Assembly (NCBI GenBank): GCA_001701105.1
Contig: DAAI01000054.1
Location: 16,299-30,605 of the forward strand
Direction: 5' to 3'
DNA length: 14,307 nucleotides
Source of the DNA: Bacteroidales bacterium GP1
GTDB taxonomy: Bacteria; Bacteroidota; Bacteroidia; Bacteroidales; Muribaculaceae
Positions 1 through 7,012 of this stretch are shown here, in pieces. The first letter of the stretch is position 1; each line of letters begins with the position of its first letter. The notes beneath the pieces were generated by a model. It was given only the letters and a program-made list of their open reading frames with translations. It made no database searches and was not told the origin of the DNA. Made by a program: the position numbers and the translations under genes.

Positions 1-29
1 CCACGAGTTCGAATCTCGTCCTCTCCGCC
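1..29 (+). tRNA. tRNA 3' end, probably tRNA-Ser (partial)
   Basis: The window opens inside a tRNA. The T arm is complete: stem ACGAG (3-7), loop TTCGAAT (8-14), stem CTCGT (15-19). It is followed by the acceptor strand CCTCTCC (20-26) and discriminator G27. After CC at 28-29 comes T, so the terminal CCA is not fully encoded, as is common in Bacteroidetes. An acceptor strand of this type with discriminator G resembles bacterial serine tRNAs, but the anticodon lies outside the window, so the amino acid is a guess. Confidence 0.8.
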
Positions 30-40
30 TGATTCTTTCA

Positions 41-67
41 TAAAGCCCGCAGATCCTGCGGGCTTTA
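41..67. terminator. perfect 12-bp hairpin between convergent genes
   Basis: TAAAGCCCGCAG (41-52), a three-base loop ATC, then CTGCGGGCTTTA (56-67), a perfect GC-rich stem. It lies between the plus-strand tRNA and the minus-strand helicase stop at 81, so it probably ends transcription from both sides. There is no long T run, only short A/T-rich ends of the stem. Confidence 0.75.
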
Positions 68-80
68 TGATTATCCCCGG

Positions 81-2561
81 TCATTTTTTCAAGAAAGCGG
101 AGAAAGCAGAAAGTATATTCACAACGGTAGATTTATCGGGCACGGGAATATTGAGGCTTGCCTTACCGGTTTCCGGATCCTCTTTTACTAAAGCATCGGC
201 CAATGCGGCAACCGATTCCGGATTCCGCAAGGCTTCGGCAATCCGGCCGAGGGCGGATATTCCGTCGCTTACAATCCGTTGCATCCCGGCTTGCATATTT
301 TCCTCCGGTTCGGAGGTTCCTGACGATTGGTGGGCGACGGGAGTCCCCGGGGCGTGAGTATCTCCCGGCTTTACGGGGCGTTGTACTCGTGAGGCTTCAC
401 CAGGCTGTTTAACGCCGGAGGGTATACGGTTCTCTTCATGACCGTGAGATTTATCGGCTCCATGAGGCGTGGCCGAAGCTTTGGCTTTGTCTTCCTGTTC
501 GGCTGGATCCGAAAGCACCTCATCCATCACTTCGACTATCTTATCGAATTTATTATTGTCGATGAAAACAGCATCCTGACCTCCGTCAAGGATTCCGGTT
601 GCGAGATCCGACTTGAATCTGAGGGTTGACAGCATCCGCTCCTCGATAGAGCCCTTCGCCACCATGTTTATAATCTGCACCGGATTTTTTTGGCCAAGGC
701 GCCAGATTCTTGCAATTCTTTGCTCCAGGACAGCAGGATTCCAGGGGAGGTCGATATTTATAAGCAGCGCTGCCGATTGAAGATTGAGGCCGGTGGCTCC
801 GGCATCGGTAGAGAGAAATACGCGGCTCTCGGGGTCGTCGCGGAATCGGTCGATGAGGACCTTACGTTTCGCCGAGGGCACCCCGCCATGCAGAAAGCAG
901 AAAGTGATTCCCTCGCGTTCCAGTTCCTGCGCAAGAATCCTCAGCATTCGCTCCCATTGGCTGAATATCACCACTTTCCCCTCTTCATTCTGCATCAAGG
1001 CAGAGACAATGGCCATGATTTCTTCAATCTTGGTATCATGGCGTGTCTTCTGATCGAGGATAAAAGTGCTGTCGCATACCATTCGCATCACCGACAGAGA
1101 AAGAAGCAGAACTTTGCGGTCTTTCTCACTTAGGAATCTTTGTCGGCGCCATTTTTGAATAAGCTGGGCTACGTTGGCCTTGTTTTCCTCGTGAATATTG
1201 AATTGCTCCTTTGTTAAAGGCACGAACATATTCGTATCTGTGCGTGAGGGCATCTGCAGCTTTACATCCGATTTCCTTCGCCGTATCAAGGTGTGCGAAA
1301 GTTTTTCGGCCACGGAATGCAGATTTTTATACCCTACGATTTTGCCAAGCTCATCCCGGAGGGTAGTGTCTTCATTCAGGCGGTAAAGAGGACTGAGCAC
1401 ATATTGATCCACAAGCTGAGTAACCGAATATAATTCCTCCAGCTTGTTCTCAAGGGGAGTTCCGGAAAGCGCCATCACATATTGCGATTCTAATTTGCGA
1501 AGCTGCTTCCCCATCTGCGTATTTCTATTCTTAAGACGCTGCAATTCATCGTAAATCACCATATCGGTCGATGGAATGAAACCATATTTGATGGTATTCG
1601 ACAATGAATTATACGAACATATCTTATAAAAATAGGAAGAATCCTTAAGCTGCTCGATTCTTTTGGTAAGAATCCCTTCAACCACGAGGACAGATGAATC
1701 CGTAAACCTTTTGATTTCGGCCAGCCATTGATATTTCAGGGATGTCGGGCAAATCACGATCACAGATTCAATAAGATTCTCCTTACGCAGCAATTCAGCC
1801 GTGGCGATAGCCTGGACCGTCTTGCCAAGCCCCATTTCATCGGCATTGATGGACCGCCCCTCCGTGAAAGCGAACCTTACCCCCTCGGCCTGATATGGAT
1901 GGAGATCGGTCTTTATTAGCCCTTGAAACATGGAGCCGGAATATTTATCGGCCATCAGGTTGCGCCGGCGACGCCGGTCGCGCGTTTCGATAAGAAGACC
2001 CAGAGCATCCTGCTCCCATTCAAAATTCTCGTCACATGCCCGTAAAATCCGGATAAATTCCGAGGGATCGCTTTCAAGGCTGCGCAGAGTAGCATTTTCA
2101 TCAAAAGATTCCCGGATTGCTGCTTCCATTTCGGGGGTGATGACCCGGCCTCGGTGAAGCTTTATCTTTCTATTGTCGTTGTAATCGACATATACATACG
2201 TATGCTCCGGATGAGGATAATGGCTATCGGCATATTTCCCATCGCTACGCAGGGTAATCGCTTCGATGTGCTTGCATGTTCCAAGGCCACTCGTTTTAAA
2301 ATCCATGCATTCGCATCGATTCATTTTATCGCCCGAGCCGTAATAATTAACCCTATATTTACGACCGCTTTTCACGCTCGACACTACAAACGGACCTCCA
2401 TAATGGCGCGGAGAAGTTATTACAAACTGTTCCTTTCGGGCGGCTTGAATGCGCAACCCGACCTGCCATGCCTCAAGCGACATCCCCGCCGGACGCTTCA
2501 GGGGACTGAGAGTGGTAGTGCTTTTACTGTCTGTCTCCCTCTTCTTTCTGTTTTTTTTCAT
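81..2561 (-). CDS. SWIM zinc finger SNF2-family DEAD/DEAH-like ATPase (helicase)
   Basis: Predicted ATP-driven DNA translocase of the SNF2 branch of superfamily 2, 826 aa. A SWIM zinc finger (CxC...CxH) is seen at C83, C85, C96, H98. The two RecA-like lobes follow: motif I DEMGLGKT (241-248), motif II DELQ (338-341), motif III SGTP (366-369), then FLHGG (557-561), STDAGATGLNLQ (584-595) and motif VI QRIARIWRLGQ (614-624). All core ATPase residues are present; motif II reads DELQ rather than DEAH. Residues about 685-755 are a Pro/Gly/His-rich acidic linker, followed by a helical tail of about 70 residues ending in FLKK. The start at 2561 is the first ATG, with a lysine-rich N-terminus and a run of eight A; no clear Shine-Dalgarno site. 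It is monocistronic and ends against the tRNA terminator. DNA repair or chromatin-like remodelling is the family expectation; the actual substrate is unknown. Confidence 0.9.
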   Translation of the reverse strand: MKKNRKKRETDSKSTTTLSPLKRPAGMSLEAWQVGLRIQAARKEQFVITSPRHYGGPFVVSSVKSGRKYRVNYYGSGDKMNRCECMDFKTSGLGTCKHIEAITLRSDGKYADSHYPHPEHTYVYVDYNDNRKIKLHRGRVITPEMEAAIRESFDENATLRSLESDPSEFIRILRACDENFEWEQDALGLLIETRDRRRRRNLMADKYSGSMFQGLIKTDLHPYQAEGVRFAFTEGRSINADEMGLGKTVQAIATAELLRKENLIESVIVICPTSLKYQWLAEIKRFTDSSVLVVEGILTKRIEQLKDSSYFYKICSYNSLSNTIKYGFIPSTDMVIYDELQRLKNRNTQMGKQLRKLESQYVMALSGTPLENKLEELYSVTQLVDQYVLSPLYRLNEDTTLRDELGKIVGYKNLHSVAEKLSHTLIRRRKSDVKLQMPSRTDTNMFVPLTKEQFNIHEENKANVAQLIQKWRRQRFLSEKDRKVLLLSLSVMRMVCDSTFILDQKTRHDTKIEEIMAIVSALMQNEEGKVVIFSQWERMLRILAQELEREGITFCFLHGGVPSAKRKVLIDRFRDDPESRVFLSTDAGATGLNLQSAALLINIDLPWNPAVLEQRIARIWRLGQKNPVQIINMVAKGSIEERMLSTLRFKSDLATGILDGGQDAVFIDNNKFDKIVEVMDEVLSDPAEQEDKAKASATPHGADKSHGHEENRIPSGVKQPGEASRVQRPVKPGDTHAPGTPVAHQSSGTSEPEENMQAGMQRIVSDGISALGRIAEALRNPESVAALADALVKEDPETGKASLNIPVPDKSTVVNILSAFSAFLKK

Positions 2562-2746
2562 ATTATGGGCGACTCTTTCTGTGATTACGCTATCCTGTAG
2601 CCTCCTAATCCCCTTACGCTCGATAGGGGCAAAGGCAACCGGCTCCGGAGACTATGATAGGTAATAATTCGGATAATAATTAATGAAAATGTAAAATTAC
2701 TAAAAATAATTCCTATGCCAAAGTAGTGATTATTCTTTTTTTCAGC

Positions 2747-2970
2747 TTTTGCAATAAAGTGGCAGTCACAGGGCTCACAAGATTTATCACGGCAAATCAT
2801 ATAAAGGTAGGAGCCGGAAGTCTCATATCATGCGACGTCCGGATTATGGATACCGATTTCAATAAAGTGCCGGATGCCGACGGGAAGATTACCAATGACC
2901 CAAGGCGGATAAAGATTGGAGAACATGTTTGAATAGTCTCAGGATGTAATATCCTGAAGGGTCGGAGCTT
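2747..2970 (+). pseudogene. remnant of hexapeptide-repeat (LbH) acyltransferase
   Basis: In the 465-bp gap between helicase and DUF805-like gene, the plus-strand frame reads ANHIKVGAGSLIS, then MDTDFN, then KIGEHV and a TGA at 2930-2932. Reading through that stop gives I-V-S-G-C-N-I-L-K-G. This is the typical end part of WbbJ/serine-acetyltransferase-like left-handed beta-helix acyltransferases, where GxHVWIGxxCxILKG is expected. The TGA replaces the conserved Trp codon (TGG to TGA), and a Gly appears changed to Val two codons later. The N-terminal half and the C-terminal coil are missing and no usable start is present, so it is a dead fragment. These enzymes usually O-acetylate surface sugars; its parent locus is not here. 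The rest of the gap (2562-2746 and 2971-3026) shows nothing recognisable. Confidence 0.75.
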
Positions 2971-3026
2971 GCATCTTCGATTTTATCATATCCCCGGGTG
3001 AAGAATCTTCCCTCCGCGGGGTGCGA

Positions 3027-3674
3027 TTAGAAGTAAAGGGAATCGGGGAGTTCTTCAGGAATTTGAGCCGGAGCAAGAGTTGGATCAAAACTCTCTTCAG
3101 CCGAGACAAGATCGGGGTCTTCCGGCTCCGCTATGGCCGTAGTGTCGGCCACTACGGGTTCTTCAGTAGTCTGATACGTAAATATAGGTTCGGTTACGGT
3201 CAGATCCTCTTGTTCGGCGGAATTTTCCATTTCAGTTCCCGGATCGGGTTGTAGCATTTCGGAATTCAGGGTGGTGAGCATCATCAGGAGGCCGAAGATG
3301 AAGAATAATACAGCCGCTGCTACCTGCAGGATGTCGATTATCAGAAAGCGCGGATGGCTTGCTACGGCCTGGTCATGGCTTAACGTACGCTTGATAAGGG
3401 CGGCGAATGGCACGATGGATGCTGCAATCCAGAGAGACCCGAATATTATCAGGCAACAAAATCCCGTCTCAGGTCCAAGGAGTCCTACAAGACCCATGAG
3501 CACTCCGGCCAGCCCGATGGTCAGGGTCAGCCATGCAAGAATGGAGAAAAGGCAATCGCGTCCGGTGGTGGCCCCATGGAAGTCGGCATATTGCCGGATC
3601 CACGGGCGAAGGAAATAACTGTCGAACCATCCTTCATAGACCCTCTTCGGGTGAACGATTGGCTTTAGATTCAT
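3027..3674 (-). CDS. DUF805-like inner membrane protein with acidic C-terminal tail
   Basis: 215 aa. The N-terminal stretch YFLRPWIRQYADFHGATTGRD (within residues 20-40) resembles the start of DUF805 membrane proteins (YFLxPF...YADFxGRxxRxx). Three likely transmembrane helices follow at about 42-66, 72-95 and 111-135. The usual DUF805 RRLHDxGRSGWW segment is degenerate here (KRTLSHDQ near 95-102), so it is a divergent member. Residues about 140-215 form a Pro/Glu/Asp/Thr-rich, presumably disordered tail, which is unusual for the family. It starts 17 bp downstream of the TonB-C gene and is probably co-transcribed with it from the promoter at 4138-4169. Function unknown. Confidence 0.8.
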   Translation of the reverse strand: MNLKPIVHPKRVYEGWFDSYFLRPWIRQYADFHGATTGRDCLFSILAWLTLTIGLAGVLMGLVGLLGPETGFCCLIIFGSLWIAASIVPFAALIKRTLSHDQAVASHPRFLIIDILQVAAAVLFFIFGLLMMLTTLNSEMLQPDPGTEMENSAEQEDLTVTEPIFTYQTTEEPVVADTTAIAEPEDPDLVSAEESFDPTLAPAQIPEELPDSLYF

Positions 3675-3691
3675 CTACGCATTCTTAATCG

Positions 3692-4048
3692 TTAATCAAG
3701 ATCGAAATTTACATCAACTTCAGCCGTAGATTCTACGGGCGTTCCATTGTCGGAGGCCGGAGTCCAAGCCGGCATCCCTTTTACAAGGCGTATGGCTTCC
3801 GATTCAAGATCAGGATCCACCATCCGCTTGATCTTAATATTGCCTATCGAGCCATCGGTCTTTACAAGAAAGATCACCGACACCACTCCTTCAATTCCGT
3901 TTTGCTTGGCCATGGCCGGATATTGAAGGTTTTTAGAAATATAGGCATTCATGGCTTCAGTTCCGCCGGGATAGGCGGGCGGCACAACGGCTGCGCCGGC
4001 AATATTTATTCCGAGAGCCATCAGCAGGCCCATTATCAACTTCTTCAT
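3692..4048 (-). CDS. secreted stand-alone TonB C-terminal domain protein
   Basis: 118 aa. Residues 1-19 (MKKLIMGLLMALGINIAGA) are a signal peptide. Residues about 24-118 form a TonB C-terminal fold: PAYPGG, YISKNLQYPAMAKQNGIEG, then a DGS turn, EAIRLVKGMPAWTPA, and a final beta strand. This matches Bacteroidetes energy-transducer TonB C-domains. The membrane anchor and Pro-rich periplasm-spanning segment of a true TonB are absent, so it cannot by itself couple ExbB/ExbD to outer-membrane receptors; it may be a periplasmic accessory or a decoy domain. First gene of an operon with the DUF805-like gene. Start chosen at ATG 4048, giving a perfect signal peptide. Confidence 0.9.
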   Translation of the reverse strand: MKKLIMGLLMALGINIAGAAVVPPAYPGGTEAMNAYISKNLQYPAMAKQNGIEGVVSVIFLVKTDGSIGNIKIKRMVDPDLESEAIRLVKGMPAWTPASDNGTPVESTAEVDVNFDLD

Positions 4049-4137
4049 AATTACGAGGCTTTGTAGTTATATACACCTTTGACATCCGGCCGCCCGATAC
4101 GTTTAATATCGGACTCCCTATAAGGATGAGCCGGATG

Positions 4138-4169
4138 CAAATATAGCAAATATTTCGATATGTGCCAAA
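4138..4169 (-). promoter_or_regulatory. Bacteroidetes-type promoter of the TonB-C/DUF805 operon
   Basis: Reading the minus strand, TTTG (4169-4166), 20 bases, then TATATTTG (4145-4138), matching the Bacteroidetes sigma consensus TTTG-N19-21-TAnnTTTG. Transcription should start near 4130, leaving a leader of about 80 nt before the ATG at 4048. Confidence 0.7.
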
Positions 4170-4186
4170 GTGAAATCATCCCGGGA

Positions 4187-4206
4187 GCCGGATAGAAGTC
4201 TCCGGC
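4187..4206 (-). terminator. hairpin downstream of the small membrane protein gene
   Basis: GCCGGA (4187-4192), 8-nt loop, TCCGGC (4201-4206), just past the minus-strand stop at 4213. GC-rich but without a good T run, so only a possible terminator. Confidence 0.4.
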
Positions 4207-4212
4207 CGCGAC

Positions 4213-4578
4213 TTATCCCGGATAACCGGCACGCAGCATGGCAGCTGCTTCTTCAGGCGACGGAGTCTTCATAACCCCTATAAAGAATAACACGAGGCTG
4301 CCGATGATGCACAACCACAGCAACCAGTTGGCCAGACTATAACTGCGCGGACGCACAAGCAGATACATCATCACGCCCACGGCCAGCGTAAGGAACCCCG
4401 TACCCATGATCAACTGATTGGCCATATGCAGCTTGGAGGCATCCACTATCCAGATTATAAACTCTACTATGGCCGCCAGACAGATGATTATCCCGCACGC
4501 CACATAAAATTTATTAATATCCTTAATCTCACGGTATTTTTTACCATCCGCCGGAACTTCTTCTTTATTCTTTTCCAT
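4213..4578 (-). CDS. small three-helix membrane protein, function unknown
   Basis: An upstream in-frame start exists at 4662, but the ATG at 4578 (MEKNKEEVPADGKK) is preferred: it is preceded by the A/T-rich stretch typical of Bacteroidetes starts, and the extra 28 residues look non-coding. This gives 121 aa: a charged cytoplasmic N-terminus, predicted helices at about 24-45, 55-75 and 82-103, and a short tail with PSPEEAAAM. I recognise no family. It stands alone, divergent from the adenosyltransferase gene. Confidence 0.7.
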   Translation of the reverse strand: MEKNKEEVPADGKKYREIKDINKFYVACGIIICLAAIVEFIIWIVDASKLHMANQLIMGTGFLTLAVGVMMYLLVRPRSYSLANWLLWLCIIGSLVLFFIGVMKTPSPEEAAAMLRAGYPG

Positions 4579-4773
4579 AATATTAATGATTAATACCTTA
4601 AACCTTGATAACGGCAGACGCAGCCGGGCATGATACCCGAAATCCACACTGCCACCTATCACTCAAACGCCTTTCGGGCCAGGTTGGTTCAGCAAATCAA
4701 TCGATACGGCCTGCAACAATAAGCCCGCATATGCGTTAGATGAATAAACCGTTAACCCTACAGCCAACTAAGT

Positions 4774-5334
4774 ATGAAAAGCAACCTTTACACAAGGACC
4801 GGCGATGGCGGCGAAACATCGCTCGTGGGCGGACAAAGAATAGCCAAAGATTCGCCACGCCTTGAAGCATATGGCACAATAGATGAACTATCATCACAAC
4901 TCGGTGCTTTTGCGGCATCCCCCGGCACTGACGATGAACTCAAAGGACAGCTGCAAGAGATACAGAATGAATTGTTCAACATCGGATCGTATCTGGCTAC
5001 AGCCCCCCGCCCCGACGACCATCCGGCCTGCCCCTCACTTTCCGACGGCTCCAAGACTCAGCAGATAGAAGGATGGATTGATGCCCTTGATGAGCAGACT
5101 CCGAAAATAAGCGCCTTCGTGCTCCCCGGCGGACATCCCGCTGCTGCGGCCGCACATGTGGCACGCACCGTATGTCGCCGCGCCGAACGTGCCATTATTG
5201 CCCTAAGTCGCTCCGAGTATGTCGATCCCAACGTGATCCGGTACCTCAACCGCCTCTCCGACTATCTCTTTGCAGCCGCCCGTTATGCTAATTTCATCAA
5301 CGGAATCAGCGAGATCGTATGGAAGCAGAAATGA
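4774..5334 (+). CDS. pduO: PduO-type ATP:cob(I)alamin adenosyltransferase
   Basis: Transfers the 5'-deoxyadenosyl group of ATP to cob(I)alamin, making coenzyme B12 in the cytoplasm. The 186-aa length is normal for the PduO/MMAB family. The N-terminal ATP-binding signature YTRTGDGGETSL is at residues 6-17, followed by the YGTIDELSSQLG helix, the QNELFNIGS helix, the arginine-rich RTVCRRAERAI segment near 130-140 and YLNRLSDYLFAAARY near the C-terminus, all hallmarks of this family. The gene stands alone on the plus strand, 195 bp from the divergent membrane protein gene; no clear promoter or cobalamin riboswitch is seen upstream. The symbol could equally be given as mmaB or cobO by different annotators. 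Confidence 0.93.
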   Translation: MKSNLYTRTGDGGETSLVGGQRIAKDSPRLEAYGTIDELSSQLGAFAASPGTDDELKGQLQEIQNELFNIGSYLATAPRPDDHPACPSLSDGSKTQQIEGWIDALDEQTPKISAFVLPGGHPAAAAAHVARTVCRRAERAIIALSRSEYVDPNVIRYLNRLSDYLFAAARYANFINGISEIVWKQK

Positions 5335-5545
5335 GGAATCCTGAATGAAATAAATAAAGAAGCATAGCGTTCAAATAATGATACAAGCCACCTATGCCGG
5401 ATGAGCCTGAAAGCAACCCCGCATGATGCGCCGGCCGGTGGGTGAGGATACGCACCCTCATAACCATTTACCACATAAAGACGTTATGCCTATATACCGA
5501 ACACAAATAAAACGAACAAAAAATCAAACTATAAAACCCTAAGAT

Positions 5546-5827
5546 ATGTATTGGACACTTGAACTCGCATCCAAACTCGAGGATGCTCCATGGCCCGCCA
5601 CTAAAGAAGAGCTTATAGACTTCGCCATGCGCAGCGGCGCCCCGATGGAGGTAATCGAGAACCTTCAGGAAATAGAAGACGAAGGCGACACATACGAATC
5701 CATCGAAGACATCTGGCCCGACTATCCCTCCAAAGAGACGACTTCTTCTTCAACGAAGACGAATATTAATCAAATTTTACCCCAATTTTCATGGGTTAAG
5801 TGTTTGAAAATAAAAGAATTGAGGTAA
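5546..5827 (+). CDS. DUF2795 protein with frameshifted C-terminus
   Basis: The first 64 codons (MYWTLELASKLEDAPWPAT ... DIWPDYPSKE) are a typical short acidic Bacteroidetes DUF2795 protein of unknown function. After Glu64 the reading frame is broken. In the frame one base over, bases 5740-5769 read D-F-F-F-N-E-D-E-Y-stop, the ending I expect for this family; in the actual frame the protein runs into Thr/Ser-rich sequence and then intergenic DNA to 5827, 93 aa. A single lost base at about 5738 (GAG GAC GAC to GAG AC GAC) explains it. The true gene would be 5546-5769. The broken end coincides with the left end of the island described below. A sequencing error is possible. Confidence 0.85.
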   Translation: MYWTLELASKLEDAPWPATKEELIDFAMRSGAPMEVIENLQEIEDEGDTYESIEDIWPDYPSKETTSSSTKTNINQILPQFSWVKCLKIKELR

Positions 5828-5857
5828 GAAATAATAAACTTGTCTCATTCTTTTTTT
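5747..5857 (+). repeat. left copy of DUF2795-end/terminator direct repeat
   Basis: Contains the 16-bp core TCTTCAACGAAGACGA (5747-5762), stop TAA (5767-5769), a hairpin with ACCCC/GGGTTAA (about 5776-5799) and a T-tract hairpin ending at 5857, 82 bases from core stop to T run. The right copy has the same order with 78 bases. Similarity outside the core is patchy (AATAAACTTGTC and the T run are shared). Confidence 0.65.
5816..5857 (+). terminator. probable terminator after DUF2795
   Basis: GAATTGAGGTAAG (5816-5828) can pair, with G-U pairs and one bulge, with CTTGTCTCATTC (5839-5850), followed by seven T (5851-5857). Weaker than its counterpart at 9678-9716. Confidence 0.55.
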
Positions 5858-5927
5858 GTACCTTTCAGGTCTTTTAAAACTTGTCTGGGATACAAGTAAA
5901 CCATTGAGGTTTTGGAGTAAACTTGTC
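5836..5927 (+). repeat. AAACTTGTC direct repeats, left cluster (three copies)
   Basis: Exact copies of AAACTTGTC at 5836-5844, 5877-5885 and 5919-5927, spaced 41 and 42 bases start to start, all in the same orientation. The second continues TGGGATACAAGT, so it also sits in a small hairpin (ACTTGT/ACAAGT). Such short, evenly spaced direct repeats just inside an element end resemble arm-type binding sites of tyrosine recombinases; this role is inferred. Confidence 0.6.
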
Positions 5928-5942
5928 TGTTTTTCTTGATTT

Positions 5943-6121
5943 TCAACAATATTCCGATTTGTCATACATATCCTCCGCAGTATTCATCTTCTTGTTAGGA
6001 AGAGGAATATTACGGAGGATAAATTTTGTGTCGATCAGCACGTACTTCAGAGCTGCTCAATGTCTTCAATCTCGGGAGCGAGTAAAAGAAGTGTCTTACC
6101 GTCAATCTTAAAGTTCTCAAC
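5943..6121 (-). pseudogene. decayed gene fragment with KIDGK motif
   Basis: Directly after the acidic gene's stop, the minus strand reads VENFKIDGKTLLLLAPEIE then DIEQL and a TGA (6047-6049). Shifting frame there continues KYVLIDTKFILRNIPLPNKK then MNTAEDMYDKSEYC and a stop at 5943. The two halves join sensibly if one base was lost near 6047, so this looks like the C-terminal part of a degraded protein gene. Its KIDGKTL resembles KIDGKSL near the end of the neighbouring 146-aa protein, both in residues and in bases, which suggests a related or duplicated module. Family unknown. The remainder of the 5828-6116 gap holds the terminator and repeats. Confidence 0.5.
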
Positions 6122-6557
6122 TTATGTTGACGATGTATGAATTTTGAAGAACCTCCTCAAGAGACTTGCCGTCAATTTTGACGGTATCCCAAACGCTTTC
6201 GTCGCAAGGTACCATATAGAGGATTTCTCCCTCTTTATAGTCGTGGGTGTCTTGATCTCCGAGTTGGTCGTAGGTGAAATTACCTTGTTCTTTCTTAAAA
6301 CGGAAAACAGGAGTAGGACATTCTTCGGCATGAATGCCGTAAAAATTTCCATCGCCAAGATAGTAGAAAATCATGTTGCGTGCCATATCTTCCACGAAAT
6401 GGTGGAAGATTTTTTTTGAGACGGATGATTTGGCTTCTACCTTTTCATCTTGCTGCCAGCCAAGTTGCCAAGTCTCGAGGTTTTCTCCTTCACCGAAGAA
6501 GTCCACTGCAACCACTTCATGGTTGCGTTTATGCTCATTTGAATATGCTCTTTTCAT
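6117..6557 (-). CDS. small acidic protein, possible immunity/antitoxin
   Basis: 146 aa, strongly acidic (roughly 30 Asp/Glu against 16 Lys/Arg), no signal peptide or membrane helix. Visible features: a Trp-containing WQLGWQQDE segment, FHHFVEDMARNMIFYYLGDG in the middle, and a C-terminal KIDGKSLEEVL. I recognise no family. Its ATG (6557) overlaps the stop of the upstream basic gene by four bases (ATGA), so translation is probably coupled. An acidic protein immediately downstream of and coupled to a basic one fits a toxin-immunity or toxin-antitoxin pair, but this is inference from order and charge only. Confidence 0.75.
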   Translation of the reverse strand: MKRAYSNEHKRNHEVVAVDFFGEGENLETWQLGWQQDEKVEAKSSVSKKIFHHFVEDMARNMIFYYLGDGNFYGIHAEECPTPVFRFKKEQGNFTYDQLGDQDTHDYKEGEILYMVPCDESVWDTVKIDGKSLEEVLQNSYIVNIS

Positions 6558-7012
6558 TTGTATCCTTTCTTATTGAATTCAACAATCTTTTGAATCAGAG
6601 AGTCATACTTGCTGTCAATCGGATGGATATTGCTTTTGTCGTGACTTTTTCTTCCTACGTATCCGGGTGACATTCCTCCAGGAAATGTATGGAAGTGCGA
6701 GGAATTTTTATCGCTTTCCGAATAGGGGATGACATTTCCGTTCTTGTCAAACTTCAAGTCAATCTGGCCTATACATTTATGCTTCTCATAGATGCCTATT
6801 GAAACAACTTCAACTTCTCCCTTTTTGTTGACGCGCCCTAAGAGATAAGTAGGTGACTCGGAGTTTGAATTTACCGGCAACTTCACTTGCTTCTTATTCT
6901 TATTTTGAAGCAATATTTTATGACCATCAATCCGATGATGGAATTCCTGATGGGTTCGGCTTTTGCCTCTGACCCGATCAAGGGTTTTGTTGTATGAAGA
7001 ATTACCATCCAT
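6554..7012 (-). CDS. small basic His-rich protein, possible effector
   Basis: 152 aa, basic (about 28 Lys/Arg against 17 Asp/Glu) and rich in histidine: THQEFHHRIDGHK near the N-terminus, SSHFHTFPGGM around 107-117, and GRKSHDKSNIHPID near the C-terminus. Clustered His/Asp/Lys suggest a metal- or nucleic-acid-binding or hydrolytic protein, but I recognise no catalytic family. It has no signal peptide. It starts inside the end of the DUF4417 gene (11-bp overlap, 7002-7012) and overlaps the acidic gene by four bases, so the three genes form one translationally coupled unit. Could be a toxin controlled by the acidic neighbour. Confidence 0.75.
   Translation of the reverse strand: MDGNSSYNKTLDRVRGKSRTHQEFHHRIDGHKILLQNKNKKQVKLPVNSNSESPTYLLGRVNKKGEVEVVSIGIYEKHKCIGQIDLKFDKNGNVIPYSESDKNSSHFHTFPGGMSPGYVGRKSHDKSNIHPIDSKYDSLIQKIVEFNKKGYK

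Noticed and set aside
2585..2800. 71-codon minus-strand open frame upstream of the helicase
   Set aside because: Overlaps the acyltransferase relic on the other strand, has no recognisable protein character and no start context.
5440..5457. GGGTG/CACCC hairpin after the adenosyltransferase gene
   Set aside because: Short five-bp stem, about 100 bases past the stop and no T run; not enough to call a terminator.
5836..5927. CRISPR array from evenly spaced AAACTTGTC
   Set aside because: The repeat is only 9 bp with three copies and no cas genes; too short for CRISPR.
5923..6111. 62-codon plus-strand open frame inside the island's left end
   Set aside because: It is the shadow of the minus-strand decayed fragment, which reads far more like protein.
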